The notes beneath the pieces were generated by a model. It searched no databases. It had not been told where the DNA came from and saw nothing but the letters and a program-made list of their open reading frames with translations. This document shows, one piece after another, positions 42,415-55,940 of a stretch of DNA of 64,000 nt; position 1 is the stretch's first letter; the number at the start of each line of letters is the position of its first letter. The stretch is from Sternotherus odoratus (taxonomy: Eukaryota; Chordata; Testudines; Kinosternidae): positions 374,501 to 438,500 of the forward strand of contig JAVMKO010000010.1 of the NCBI GenBank assembly GCA_032164245.1, given 5' to 3'. A program made the position numbers and the translations under genes.

Positions 42415-43164
42415 GTAAGGACCAAGATCGGCCTCTTGCAATGGGACGACACTGGCATTTTCTCCATATCAGCTGTTCTGCATATGCTGACCCAAGCACA
42501 GGCAAAGCATTAGCTCATTAATAGGGCATTTCCCACCCTTCATAAGCAGTTTTCCCAGATCTGGTGTGCAGCCAGCAGAATAATTTCCAGGCTTTGAGCC
42601 TGGTGTGCTTACCCAGCAGGAAGAGCCAAGCTGCACCCACTGCCATACATTCCGGGTTATTTCTAGATAAAGGAACACGTGCCAGTGCCATGCCACACAT
42701 TAACCCCGAGGAAGAATGCTAATTCTAATTCCTGGGAACTTTTGTGAAGCTCTTCCACAAGGAAGGAGGGAGGGCTTTAGCCTGTGAGAGACTGTGGAGC
42801 TGGATAGGATTCCTGAGTGCAGCAAGCTTTGTCAGCACCCTGCTGCTGGAAACGTCTCCTTTTCCCTTGCCTCTGCTGATTCTTGTCCCAAAGAGAGGCT
42901 GTGGATTGGGAGCAAGGGTATGCAGCTGCTTTGGAGGTGGGGTTTGCAAAAGGGCTTCAGGAACTTGTGTACTTAACTCCCTTGTGCTATTTTGAAAAGC
43001 CTAGCTAGCCTGGCTTGGAGCTGGATCAGGCAGGCAGAAGAGGCATCTTTGAGTGCTTCTGTCTCTACAAAGGACTATCCTTTATGTAGAAAAGCCCGGC
43101 TTTGACCAGCTGCTTGGGTCTGAACTTTTAGCATGACTTAGCCATCTTATTGCTCTAGACCAGG
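42415..43164. other. MAP1A intron, no named repeat
   Basis: Starts at donor GTAAGG. Nothing else recognised before the hAT at 43173. Confidence 0.4.
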
Positions 43165-43172
43165 GACTAGAC

Positions 43173-43751
43173 CAGAGGTGGGCAAACTATGACCCATGGG
43201 CCACATCCAGCCCGTGGGACTGTCCTGTGGGGACCTTAACTCCCGGCCGGTGACGCTAGCCCTGGCCCCTCTCCTGCTGTACCCCCTTCCCCATGGCCTC
43301 AGATCCCCAGGCTGCCAGTGCTCTGGTCTGCCGCTTCTGCTGGGCAGCGTGGTGGCGTGGCTGCAAGCTCCTGCTGCTTTGAGCGGCATGGTAAAGGAGG
43401 AGGGGGGTTGGATAAGGGGCAGGGGGTCCCTGGGAGCAGTCAGGGGACAGGGAGCCGGGAGTGGTTGGGGGGGGGGGGCGGTCAGGGGACTGGGAACAGT
43501 GGGGGTTGGATAGTGGATGGTGTCTGGGGGGCGTTTAGGGATGAGGGGTCCTGGGAAGGGGTGGTCAGGGGACAAGGATTAGGGTGGGGTTGGATGGGTC
43601 AGGGGTTCTGATGCGGGGACAGGAAGTGGGAGGGGACACATAGGGGGCAGGGGCCAGGCTGTTTGAGGAGGCACAGCTTTCCCTGCCTGGCCCTCTCTAC
43701 AGTTTTGCAACCCCGATGTGGCCCTCAGGCAAAAAATTTTGCCCACCCCCA
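43173..43751. mobile_element. hAT MITE in a MAP1A intron, 8-bp TSD
   Basis: Left end CAGAGGTGGGCAAACTATG, right end TTTTGCCCACCCCCA. Flanks GACTAGAC (43165-43172) and GACTGGAC (43752-43759). It belongs to the same family as the element at 22 kb. G-rich tracts lie in the middle. Confidence 0.9.
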
Positions 43752-43870
43752 GACTGGACTCTCATGTTCTGGATCCTGTCACTGGTTGAGTCTGTGGAAC
43801 TGGTGAGAAACCCAAAGAACCATAGAACTCCAAACTTGAGCGTTGACAACTTTCTGTCTTACGGTAATAG

Positions 43871-44011
43871 GTCCGATCACTGGTGTGCGATTCATCTGCC
43901 CACAAACTATTGCTCCTGTGTGGTCAGAGCTCAGACCAAGAAGGAGACCTGATTCTGCAAACTGGGACCTTCACTTATCAAACATTTGCTGAGATAATTG
44001 CAGATCCAGAG
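43871..44011 (+). CDS. MAP1A: MAP1A internal exon
   Basis: 141 bases (47 codons) from acceptor GGTAATAG to donor GTGAGT. It encodes VRSLVCDSSAHKLLLLCGQS followed by an LQTGTFTYQTFAEIIADPE stretch. The HKLLLL.G....GDLILQTG.F pattern is conserved between MAP1A and MAP1B in the fold ahead of the canonical start. Both junctions are phase 0, consistent with the neighbouring exons. Confidence 0.93.
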
Positions 44012-45501
44012 GTGAGTATGACTTGTAATCCCGGGATTCACCTCTAGCTGGCAGAAACCGGAGGGGCCTGGGCTCCATTTCCAGCTCACAGATACCCTCG
44101 CATGCTGGTCAGAAGCCTGGCCCTCGGTTCTTCTAGTTCTGGAACGAAATTACTACAGGGCCGTGGGAAAGTCACTTGTCAAATATTTTCGAAGTGCCTA
44201 GTGATTTGGGGGTGCTTTAATTTTTGGGTGCCCAGTTTGTGACGCCTTCGGGTTCCTGATTTCCAGAAGTCAGGTGATCTGGCATGAAAATTGATACTCT
44301 TTTAAAGTATCTCAGCTTGGGCACTCAAATACTGAAGCCACCAATCATGTGCCACCTCGGAAAATGTGGCCCTCTTCCTTAGTTTTACTATTTATCCAGT
44401 GAATGTAATACATATATATATACACACATACACACACACGCTCTACAGTTTGGGAGAGTTCATTAGTGTGTATATAAAGCTTTGAGATCTTTGGATAATT
44501 AGAAATGCATTGTTATATTTATTTAGCTCTAGTCTAGTTCCTCCCTAAAAAGCTATATTATTATTTATTCTCATTGCTGCTCAGATAGACTGTTTTGTGT
44601 CTTTGACAGTTTCAAACCCTGCTCCAGATGTCTCTGGTCTGGTTGCAATATTTACTAAGCACTAGGGACCACATTTTCAGAATTGTATGAGACATTCAGC
44701 TAACTGTCTAGGAGGGTAGGTTGACCGTCTGGACACAATTAGGTCTGGAAATCTGGATTTCAGAGTTTATTTTTCTCAATATATTCTCTGGGTTTTCTTA
44801 ACTTGACTATTTGCTTCCATTCCTTCATGGGGCCAGATTATCAAGACATCAGTGGACTAGGGTCTCTTTAGGCAAAAGCACCCCATGCAAAATATTATCA
44901 CTAACTCTAAAATTCATAAAATGTAAGCTGTTTAATTTTTAGTATGGCTTTAGTCAATATATTTGCATATCTGCATAGTTCTAAGGATTCCTGAAAGATA
45001 TATTGTCTCTTGTCTCTATATTTTTAATCAGATGATAGATCCCAACACTTGCCAAATCAGCAATGGTGTCCCAGAAAAGAAGGAGGCCCCACTCTTTGTG
45101 CCTCTGCTCTGAATGAGACCAGTCACACTTGCAGTCCTGGCATTAAGGAAGCAAAAGATCTCATCCTGGCTAGGCTCCCTCTCCCTACTCCTCCCTCTCT
45201 CCCCTCTCCCTCCTCCCCCCATAAGCATTGGGGTTTGAAAGCAAGAGCAAGTCCAAGGCTCTGGCCCATACCTCACATCAGCCAAAATTAGTCCAACAGC
45301 TGCATTGTCACGGGGCTGTTAGAGGCATTGCGTCTGTCTGAAGGAGTGATGCAGCTTGGTGTTTCCCTCTGTCATGGCCTCTTTTGTAATACATCAGTGG
45401 AGTCCTTAATGGTCCCACATCAATTGTAACTTTAAAAAGATTAAATGCTGCAATGTCTCACTACTGTGTCTGACTGTGATTATTCTTGTCTGTCTCAATA
45501 G
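44012..45501. other. MAP1A intron
   Basis: Contains a short TA/CA microsatellite at 44411-44440 and no recognised mobile element. It ends in CTGTCTCAATAG. Confidence 0.5.
44411..44440. repeat. (TA)n(CA)n microsatellite
   Basis: Short alternating TA then CA run. Confidence 0.9.
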
Positions 45502-48500
45502 GTTGCTCAGCTTCTCAGCAACATTGATCCAGATAACAAGGCCTCCCTCACTGTGTGCTGTTTGGGAGAGGGAGACTGGAGCAACTGTGGACATCCCCAG
45601 TTCCAGCATCTTATTAATCTGAAGCTGAACCCTGACCCAGTCCTGCCTGAGATGGATGGGGTCTCTGAGTTCGCTGAGTATGTCTCTGAGACTGTGGATG
45701 TGCCAACTCCATTTGATCTTCTGGAACCTCCCACTTCTGGAGGCTTTCTGAAACTGTCTAAGCCCTGCTGCTACATATTCCCTGGTGGGAGAGGGGACTC
45801 TGCTCTGTTTGCTGTCAATGGATTTAACATCCTAGTGGATGGTGGCTCTGAGAGGAAATCCTGCTTTTGGAAGCTGGTCAGGCATCTGGACAGAATTGAC
45901 TCCATTCTCCTGACCCACATTGGGGCAGACAACCTACCTGGCATTAATGGGCTTCTGCAGAGGAAGATTGCTGAGCAGGATGAGGAGCAATCTCAAGGCT
46001 CCACTAACTACAGTGACTGGATGAAGAACCTAATCTCTCCAGAACTTGGGGTTGTTTTTTTTAATGTTCCTGAAAAGCTTAAGATGCCTGAATCATCCAT
46101 GAAAGTGAAGAGAAGCATTGAAGAGGCTTGCCTGACGTTGCGGTACCTGAATAAACTTGGCATTAAATCAGAGCCACTCTACAGGGTGGTGAGTAACACC
46201 ATCGAGCCCATTACTCTGTTCCACAAGATGGGGGTTGGTAAATTGGACATGTACATTCTGAATCCTGTCAAGGACAGTAAGGAGATGCAGTTTCTAATGC
46301 AGAAATGGGCTGGGAATAGCAAAGCAAAGACTGGCATCATTCTAGCAAATGGGAAAGAAGGTGAGATTTCTGTCCCCTATCTGACCTCCATAACAGCCCT
46401 GGTGGTTTGGCTGCCAGCAAGCCCAACAGAAAAAATAGTAAGAGTTTTGTTTCCTGGAAATGCTCCACAAAATAAAATATTGGAAGGTCTTGAGAAGCTT
46501 AAACATTTGGATTTTCTGAGGTACCCAGTAGCTACTCAGAAGGATATGTCTTCTGGCCTGCCTCCACCTTCTCTGAAGCAGACAAAGATTAAACAGAGAA
46601 CTGACAGCAAAGAGAGTCTGAAATCTTCCCCCAGGCCAGCTGCAACAAAGCAGCCCAGAAAAGAAGAGGCAACTGAAGATGGGGCTAAGGAGATAAAACC
46701 AGAGGTAGTAAAGGAGACCAGAACTGAGAAAAAAGTGAAAGAACACACCGAGAAAATTCCTGAGAAACCTGTTAAACCTGAAAAGATAAAGACAGAATCA
46801 AGTGATGCCCTTAAAGCTGAGAAAAGGAAACTAACCAAAGACAAGATTGGCAAGAAGCACCTCAAAGAGAAAGTGTCTAAACTGGATGAGAAGAAGGACA
46901 AAGAAAAGAAAGAGATTAAGAAAGAGAGAAAGGACTTTAAAAAAGAGGATGGAAAGAAAGAAGAAAAAAAAGATTCAAAGAAAGAAGCCAAGCCAGAGCT
47001 GAAAAAATTTTCTAAACCAGACTTAAAACCATTTACCCCAGAAGTGAGGAAAACATTATACAAGGCAAAAGTTCCAGGTAGAATCAAAACTGAGAAAACC
47101 CGAGTCAAAGCTGAAAAGGAAGCACCTTTGGAACAGAAGATGTCACCAGTGCAGAAGAGAGCTGTACAGCAAGAGCTGGGAATGGCTGACATGGCTGAGC
47201 AGAGATTAGTCCTGTCTTCACCAGAGGACTTGACCAAGGACTTTGAGGATCTGAATCATGAAGAGAAGGTGGAGCTGCAGGTGGCTGAGGAAATGATTGA
47301 TATTGAAGCAAGTGATGCAGTCATGAGAGGATCTGAAACTGAAGGAAAGAGGGTCCCTGATATGATTGCTCAAGGTCACCTTGATGAAGCTCTAATTTTG
47401 GAAGAGAACATCTTAATGAAGGCGACTCATCTAGATTTCCCAGATGAGGGAATCATCACTGTTGATAGGGAAGGAGAGTTGCCATGTGAGGAAAAGCTAG
47501 TCCATCAGCTGGAGGTGAAAGTAGGACAGGCTGAAAAAATTGAGGATGAAAGAGCAGCCCTGGAGGAACCGCTTGAGATGTTTGCAGAAAAAGTTGAAAG
47601 AAAGGAGGAAGCCAAGCTACTACTACAGGTTCATAAAGATGAGAGAGGGCAGGTACCAACACACACAGAAACAGCAGCAAGAGAAGCTCAGACTCCAGCA
47701 TTCAACGAGAAGGAAGAAGAGCAGAAAATATCTTTGGACAGAAAGCAGAGGGAAGGAGAAATGAAAACTTGTGAAAAGTACATTGAGGGGATGGATACAG
47801 CTGAGGAAAGCGAGAAGGAAAAAAGAGAGGATGTGATAGAAAAGGCAGAACTGGAAGAGACAGAAGAACAATACATAGAGGAAAAGGACGTGAAGACTAA
47901 AGAGTTCTATCAGCTACACCAGTATGAGGAGAAGGGCACAAAATTCACTGCTAAAGAACAGGAAAGAGAGTTCAGTGAGGAAATGGGTGAGAAAAGCAAG
48001 TTACCTGAAAAGGAGGTAACTGAGGAGTCCTTCCTGAGAAGTGCACCTGTCCCCTTAGGAGCCACGGGAGAACACATTTCATACATCCAGGATGAAACCA
48101 TCCCTGGCTACTCAGAGACTGAACAGACCATTTCTGATGAGGAAATACATGACGAACAAGAAGAGAGGATCCCACACTTGAAGTATGATGTTAGTGCATA
48201 TGATATTTCTGTGCCTGATCACCCAGGCTCTTTCGAAGCAGTACATGGTATCCAGGCCACCTCCACTACTGATATTGCTGCCAAGGGCTACATCAGCCAA
48301 GAATCTGAAATCCTTGTGTATCCTACAAGCATTGTGGCAGCCCCACTGGCTGAAGAGGAGCACGTGTCCTCTGCCACATCTGTTACAGAATGTGACAAGC
48401 TTTCCTCTTTTGCTACTTCAGTAGCAGAAGATCAATCAGTTGCATCCATAACAGCTCCACAAACAGAAGAGACTGGCAAAAGCTCGTTACTTCTGGACAC

Positions 48501-51500
48501 AGTAAACAGCATACCCTCCTCTCGGACTGAAGCTACCCAAGGCTTAGACTATGTGCCCTCTGCTGGCACAATCTCTCCAACATCCTCCTTAGAGGAGGAC
48601 AAATGCTTTAAATCTCCTTCTGAAGACTTACAGGCATTAGCAGAAGGAGAGAGAAAATTGAAAGCTCACAAGAAAGACTTGCAAGAAGAGGCAGAAGAGG
48701 AGGAAGAAGAGGAAGAAGATGAGACTCCAAATATTGAGATGCCTGAGAAACTCAGAGGGCATTATGGTGTCCAGCTGTTTACTCAACAAGGGCACCTGGC
48801 TGATGTTTTAATTGAATCCTGCACAGACGCATCCATGTTGCTATTATCCACAGAGGAAACACAGCTTTCCCAGGTAGACTCCAGTTCTGGAGAAGCTGAG
48901 GAACGATGCATAAGTCCCGATGATAGCACAGTCAAGATGGCATCTCCAACACAGTCTGGCCCCACTAGTGCTGGGCACACACCTTTCCATCAGTCCCCTG
49001 TGGAGGAGAAATTGGAAACTGTGGAAGCGGAGTTACTTGAAAAAGCCAGCAATGCTTCTGTAAAGAAAGGTGAAGGACAAAATTCTGGTGTAGAAAAAGG
49101 AGCTGAGAGTGGAGCTGAACCACTTAAAAAAGCTGAGGCACCTGCAGCTAACTATATCCCTGAAAAAGAATTGCCTTCTGTTGTACAGGAGAAGCCTGGC
49201 TTAGCTAGCAAAGTGCTACTGCCTATGGAGTCCATGTTTCCCAGTAATGAAAAGCAGGAACTGCCCATTGGAAAGGAACAGCTGTCACACATTTCTTATC
49301 ACAAACAGGAAACCATTGAAATTAGTGAAAAGGATGATTCCAAACTGTACATGCCCAGCACAGACATTATTTCAAAGCCAGAAAAGGAAGCGGAGTTTAA
49401 AGAAACTGAAATGACTCAAGACGTTTCACTAGAATTTACAAAATACACAGCTAAAGAGCCAGTGTCTACCAAAGAAATATCTCCCAAAAACGCTGAGGTT
49501 CCAGAACAAAAGCAACTTGAAAGTGATAAATCTTCACAAATTTCCATTAAAGAAATATCTCCAGATGATTCCAAATCGCTTTCTTTTGAAGAAGAAAGTC
49601 TTTCTAAAGAAAAATCTTCAGATATTTCCATTAGAGAAGCTTCTCCAGAAGAAGGGAAACCACTATATTTCACAGGACATAGCTTAGAAAAAGAAAAATC
49701 TACTCACATTTCCATTAAAGACATTTCTCCAGAAGACACCAAATCAATTTCTCTCACTGAAGAGAGTCCTGGTAAGGAAACATCTCCAGACATTTTCATT
49801 AAAGGAACTTCTCCAGAAGACACTAAGTCTCTTACTTTTACAGAAAAGATCCCTGCTAAAGAAACATTTCTAGCCACATCCACTACTGAATTCTCCCCAG
49901 AAGCTGTCATATCCCTGCATTTCATGCAGCAGAGCCCAGCTACAAGTGAAAAATCACTGGAAACTTCTGCCAAAGATATCATCAAAGAAAAACCAAAATC
50001 GCCTCTTTGCCCAGAACACAGCCCAGTTAAAGATATGCTACCAACAGAAATTTCTTCTGCAGAAATTTATCCAGAAGATACCAGATTGTTTTCTTTAACT
50101 GAAATGAACCTGGTCAGGGAAGAAGCTTTAGAAGTGTGCTCTCGAGAAACTTTTCCAGATGTGAAGTTCTTACACTTTCCAGAAGCCAGACAAATTCAGG
50201 ATAAAGAGTCCTCAAACATTTGCTCTGAAGATGTCAGATCTTGTGATTTCATGGAAGAGACACAAACTAAAGAAGAAAAATCTCCAGAAATGGAAGATAT
50301 TTATATGAAAAATCTAAATTATGAGAAGAAAGTGTGGTTTCCAGAGGAGATGGAAGAGAGAACAAGTAAGGAAAACCAACAGAAGTATGATAAGGAAAGA
50401 GAGAGCACTTTCTTGGATGAGGTTCAAGAATATGAAAAAAAATCTTCTCTTACCATAACAGAAGAGGAAAAGATTATATATTCTATGGCATATGAAGGTT
50501 ATGCCTTGGAAACAATAGAGAAAAAAACTTCAGACTCTGAATATGGATATTTCCAGGGAAAAAATGACCCCAGCCAGGCAGGTCATCTTCCTAAGAAGGA
50601 AGATTTTCTCTGTCATGGTGACGACAAGCCTGTGCCTCAAGAAACAGAAGCTGGACATTTCAAAGTGGATTCAGCAGAAGCACAAGAATTTGCACTGCGG
50701 GAGAACAAAGGACTGTCACTGGAAGCAAATAAAATGGAAATAGCCCCTCCTGGGATCACCTCTTCTGAAAAGTCAGAAGTAGTTAGAGCAACCCCATCTT
50801 CTCAGCATGTCTGTATGGAGGAAAAGCAGGCCAAACCATCAAGTGCAGCAAAAGGAAGGGAAGAATCATTGTTCCCATTTAAACAAGATTACTCCTATTT
50901 GGATCACGAGGAGAAAGCAGTCCTGGATCTATATGCTAAATCATTAGACCGAGCACTGACAGTTTCTCCTCTACCTGCATCATCTAGTGCTCTAGAAAAG
51001 GAGGCGGACACAAGTACACTAGAAGTAGAAAAACATTTCATGACAGACCAAAGCAAACCAGCTTTGCAAGCTGAAGTTCAGCAGGGGGCCACAGTGGGGA
51101 TATTAGATGATGATGCTTTCAACCAAGAAACATCAAACTCTAAATACATGCTAGATATAGAGCAGAATGCTGAAAGAAAATTCCCTGAGGCTTATGAGGA
51201 CCTTAGAGGAAGCAAAGAGCAGAGTGCAACAGCATTTACTCTTCTGCACTCTACAAGCCCAGCAGAATATGAATATGTAGCAGCTTCCCCAAAAGACAGT
51301 GATGCAGCGTCAGAGGATAGCACACACTCTTTTTCAGGACCATATCAACCCAAAAGAAGCAGTGACATCATAGGCCATTCTGAGGACATGCCTTCTTTCA
51401 GCCAAGTGGAATATCATACAGAGTCTTGCACTCAGAGCTCTTCCATTCCTTCTGAGAAAGAGGTCTCTGAATCCAGAGGAGATGACCATGCTAAACAACT

Positions 51501-54484
51501 AGAACAGCAAGAAAGGGAACTAACGCCCTATCCTGATGAGAGGACTTTCCAGTATGCTGACATCTATGAGCAGGTAGTTATGTCTGGAGTTGGGCTTCCA
51601 AGCCTTATCCTGAAGGATGTGGATAACCTAGGTCACCTTGATAAGGAAAAGCTAGAGCCTACATTTGGGGCCTACAGGACAGAGAAAGTATCTGACTCTC
51701 AGAAACAGCTACTTTATCACATCTCTGCAAAAGAAGAAGAGTCCTGCCTCTACACGTCTGCTGAAAAGGAGCTCTCATCCCCAACTTCCCCCAAAGATAA
51801 AGCAGATTCTTCCTTTACGTACACAGACATCCATGAAAAATATTCACCCCTGACAGAGTCAGATCAGCCTGAGATGCCGAGTGACTTGAGATTCAAGGCA
51901 ATGCAGGAAGGACAGAGTGGACTGAGCTCATCAACTGCCACACCAAAAGAACCATACTTGACCCTGCCTCCTTCCTCTCCTGGAAGCAGTGAGTGCGCGC
52001 CTCCTACACACACCGTAGATACATTTCATCAAGAGAAAAGAGCTCCCTACATTGAAGCTGCTCATTCAGATGAAAACATAATTTCAATCAGCCAGGAGCA
52101 AAGATCTCTGTCACCAGTGGAGCCTCAGCCCAAAGACTTATACTATGAGAAAGCAGGACGAGGAGAAGAGAGCACCAGTGACTCAGAGTTAGAAAAAGGT
52201 GCCAAGGAGAAATCTGAAAAGGAGTCCAAATTGCCCAGCCCTCCCCAAGCACCAGAAAAAGTCAGCGAGGAGGAAGTGTATGCAGATATCTCAGTAACAG
52301 AGATGGGTCAGGTATCAGAGTTGTGTCACCAGGACAAGCACCAAGAGTCTCATTTGTCAACATCAGTTGCCTCCTCCCCTTGTGATCCAGTGCAGAAAGA
52401 GAAATGTGGAGTTGAGAAAACTGAAACAGCAACAGTTATACAGGCAGGTACTGCTTGCTACAGTACCCTGACAGGTACATGCAGGGATGCTTGGGCATCA
52501 GAAATGTCCTATTCAAGCCAAATTTCTTTGCAACAGGGAAAAGATGCTGAAAAGTCCCCAAAGGAAACACACTTTCTAATAACAGATTATCATCGTGCAG
52601 AAATTGCTTCTGAGGGCTATGACAAAGACAAAGATATTTACTTAAAGTCTGCTAAATATGTGAAAGAGGAACATCAAAAGGATCTGGCACTGCAAAGTAA
52701 AGAAATTGATTTCTCTTTATCTGAGTTTGAATTTTCCTCGCTAGAAAAACATGACCCATCCGTTGTGTTTAAACATGAGACATCCTCATCATGCCACTTA
52801 GGGGATAAATCTCTTATTTTAAAATTTCCCGATGCTTTGCCCTCAGACCAGGGGAAGAAAGATGAGTACCTGGAGGTTTCTAAAAAAGATACCACTGTAG
52901 ATTCACCTTCCCTTAGCTTTTCACCACTGAGCACATATAAAGAAGATAAATTGTTCTCTGGGACTGTGGAAAGAGAAGTTGCATTCCAACAGTGGGCGAA
53001 AGATGACTCTCCCAGACTCTCAGAGGATACCTCTCCTGAAGCCACCACCCCTGTGATACACGCTACAGCAGAAAGCTTCTACTCCCACATGCTTTCTACA
53101 TATGCAGGAGCAGGAGCAGAGTCAGATACCAGGAGCCTGTGGGATGCGTCTCCATCGATTCCAGATGAAACTGAAGGGTTTGTGTCTGCCGAGGACCGTG
53201 GTTCTGCATTCACATATGATGCGGATAACACGCTGCCAGGCAGAATTGAGTGCCGAAGTACAATGACATCATCACTGTCCACAGAAAAACAAAAGCAAAG
53301 TTGCACAGTCAGTCCAGAACAACACTCATCTGTCACTGAAAGGCTTATGGCAGTGACCTCACTTCCTGATGTACTGACATCATTTCCTCCTCATCAGCAA
53401 GAAGCAGCAGGCACAGCCAATGGCCCAACAGAAGTAAGCACAAGTCCGCAAGCTTTTCGAAATGTGCAGAATGCAGCAGAGGTGAAAGATGAGAAAGCAT
53501 TTCCTGATTCTGACTGGACTGTGTCACCATCCTTGGGGGAAGAGGATACAGCTAGGCAGAGCCGGCCTTCTTCACTGATGTCCCCTGAGCATACCTACCA
53601 GCCCTTTTTTCCAGAGGCACAAAGGGGAGGAAGAACTGAGGACCGCGGAGAAGCTTCCCAAGAGGTGGAGCCATGTTTAGGAGCCAGGTCTGACAATAGG
53701 CAAAAGTTCTCTTCCTGTGAATATAAACAGAGGAAGGGTGAGCTCTCTCCATCATTCATCAACCCAAGTCCTCATGACCTTTCCGAAGACAGTGACCTCT
53801 CACAGGATGAAGGTCATCCTTCAGTGAAGGGGAGGCCACACCACACTACTGGTAGTCATGTACAAGCCACGATGGTAGAGGAAACCCCTCCTACATCAGT
53901 GAGTGACTCTAGAACCTCCCAGTCTGACTCTGATGTCCCTCCAGAGACAGAGGAATGTCCATCTATCACAGCCGATGCTGCCATGGACTCAGATGAAGAT
54001 GCAGATTTCCTCCCAGTAGACAAAACTGTGGGCATTTCGCATCATGGCAGCACAAGGTCTAGCCATGATCCGCAACCTGTTCCGATGATAGATCCCCATC
54101 CTCATCCCCCTCATCCAGATGTCTGCATGGTGGACCCTGAAATGCTGGGAAATGAGCAAAATGTGAGCAGAACTGATAAAATATCCAAAAAGGATCTGAA
54201 AGAAAAGAGCAAAGGAGTGAGGAAGCCTTTGAGTAAACCCAAATCATCATCTCCTGCCCGGAAACTAGATGTCAAAGGGAAGCGGTCTCCCACTCCCGTG
54301 AAACAGCCAGTAGACAGGTCTCCAAAATCTGCCACTGCAAAAAAAGAGCGAGATGGAGGAGAGAAGCAGTCAAAACCACGTAACCAATTAGTTCATCCCT
54401 CTCATATGGAAGAGAAGGATGAGGTATCCCGGAGCAGTCACAGCAACACGGGCAAGACCCTTAACGGCATCAAAACAAACCCTG
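45502..54484 (+). CDS. MAP1A: MAP1A giant exon (heavy chain)
   Basis: One open exon of 8,983 bases, from acceptor TCAATAG to donor CCTG|GTAAGA (ends phase 1). It codes for most of microtubule-associated protein 1A, a neuronal cytoskeletal protein that binds and stabilises microtubules. ATG at 45652 (MDGVSEFAEYV) is the start of the shorter form, with 2,944 codons from there to the exon end. The 50 codons before it continue the long form from 43871. In order from 45652: the conserved N-terminal globular part with FPGGRGDSALFAVNGFNILV (about residue 43) and the LTHIGADNLPGINGLLQRK block; a Lys/Glu-rich microtubule-binding region (about 397-455, KKEI/KKER/KKED repeats); acidic stretches; 28-residue Ser-Pro repeats (about 1273-1524); and a conserved acidic segment DVPPETEECPSITADAAMDS (about 2762). 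Basic SP/TP-rich sequence ends the exon. Human MAP1A is about 2,800 residues in total, so this one is longer. Confidence 0.97.
45652..45654 (+). other. MAP1A: Start codon of the shorter MAP1A form
   Basis: ATGGATGGG codes MDG, the conserved start. The context GAGATGG has G at +4 and G at -3. Confidence 0.85.
49468..50224 (+). repeat. MAP1A: 28-residue coding tandem repeat in MAP1A
   Basis: Nine imperfect units of 26-29 codons in frame. Each opens with a form of IK.ISPEDTKSLSF..ES and closes with a form of KEKSSDIS. Divergence rises towards the end. Each of the early units carries an SP site followed by acidic residues, suiting kinase targets (inference). Confidence 0.85.
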
Positions 54485-54790
54485 GTAAGAAATCCCTTCC
54501 CAAATGAGAATTCTCTTCTGCTTCAACAATAAGCAAAGCACCAACTAAAATGTAAGCATTTGCTGCACCAGTCAGAGCACTGAGTGGCAGTTAATGGGCA
54601 CTTCCTAGCAAGTCAGAGTGAGTTTGCAAGTGCTGAGGGATTGTGATAGGGAATGATTTTTTAAAAATGCAGGGAAAGTCAGTAGTGATGAAGTCAAACA
54701 TCTGTTAATTTAAACCCTTTCTGTTTAGATTCTATTATACACACATAAGTGTGTTCCCCACGGGGTGATCAGTGGTTGGAATTCTCTGGT
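54485..54790. other. Start of the 9.4-kb MAP1A intron
   Basis: Donor GTAAGA. Reading through it would add only GKKSLPK-type residues before a stop at 54505-54507. No repeat named. Confidence 0.5.
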
Positions 54791-54795
54791 CTCAG

Positions 54796-55776
54796 AGGGA
54801 CAAGCAGAATCGGAAGGACAGAACAGGTTGTGGTGGTGGGGGAGTGGCACTATATGTGAAAGAAAATGTAGAATCAAATGAATTAAAAATCTTAAATGAA
54901 TCCACATGTTCCATAGAATCTCTATGGATAGTAATTCCATGCTCTAAAAAGAATATAACCATAGGGATCTATTATCGATCACCTGATCAGGACAGTGATA
55001 GTGATGATGAAATGCTAAGGGAGATTAGAGAGGCTGTCAAAATAAAGAACTCAATAATAGTGGGGGATTTCAATTATCCCCATATTGACTGGGTACATGT
55101 CACCTCAGGACGAAATGCAGAGACAAAATTCCTTGATACTTTAAATGACTGCTTCTTAGAGCAGCTGGTACAGGAACCCACAAGGGGAGAGGCAACTCTT
55201 GATTTAGTCCTGAGTGGAGCGCAGGAGCTGGTCCAAGAGGTAACTATAACAGGACCGCTTGGAAATAATGATCATAATATAATAACATTTAACATTCCTG
55301 TGGTGGGAACGACACCTCAGCAGCCCAACACTGTGGCATTTAATTTCAGAAAGCGGAACTATGCAAAAATGAGGGAGTTAGTTAAAAGGAAATTAATAGG
55401 TAAAGTGACTAAAGTGAAATCCCTGCAAGCTGCATGGACACTGTTCAAAGACACCATAATAGAGGCCCAATTTAAATGTATACCCCAAATTAAAAAACAA
55501 AGTCAAAGAACTAAAAAAGAGCCACCATGGCTTAAAAAACATGTAAAAGAAGCAGTGAGAGATAAAAAGGCATCTTTTAAAAAGTGGAAGTCAAATCCTA
55601 GTGCGGTAACTAGAAAGGAGCATAAACACTGCCAAATTAAATGTAAAAATGTAATAAGAAAAACCAAAATGAAGTTTGAAGAACAGCTAGCTAAAAACTC
55701 AAAGGGTAATAATAAAATGTTTCTTAAATATGTCAGAAGCAGGAAGCCTGCTAAACAACCAGTCCCTGGACAATAG
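54796..55776 (+). pseudogene. CR1 endonuclease domain (5'-truncated)
   Basis: The frame carries the exonuclease-endonuclease-phosphatase fold: GGGVALYVKEN, then IGIYYRSPDQD, VGDFNYPHIDW (catalytic Asp/Asn block), TLDLVLSG, and GNNDHNIITFN with the DH pair. The Glu-containing N-terminal motif is missing, so it is unlikely to be active. The frame stops at 55776 just before a short tandem duplication. Confidence 0.9.
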
Positions 55777-55816
55777 AGATACAAAAGGAGATACAAAATA
55801 GAGATACAAAAGGAGC
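55774..55816 (+). repeat. Local tandem duplication breaking the CR1 frame
   Basis: TAGAGATACAAAAGGAG occurs twice with an intervening ATACAAAA. It shifts the frame by two and adds a stop between the endonuclease and RT parts. Confidence 0.85.
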
Positions 55817-55940
55817 ACTTAAAGATGATAAAGTCATTGCGGAGAAACTAAATGAATTCTTTGCTTCAGTCTTCACGGCTGAGGACGTTAGGGAGATTCC
55901 CAAACCGGAGACGTCTTTTGTAGGTGACAAATGTGAGGAA

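Noticed and set aside
46536..47237. 233-residue minus-strand frame rich in Phe/Ser/Leu
   Set aside because: It is the antisense of the Lys/Glu-rich region of MAP1A (AAG/GAA codons give CTT/TTC).
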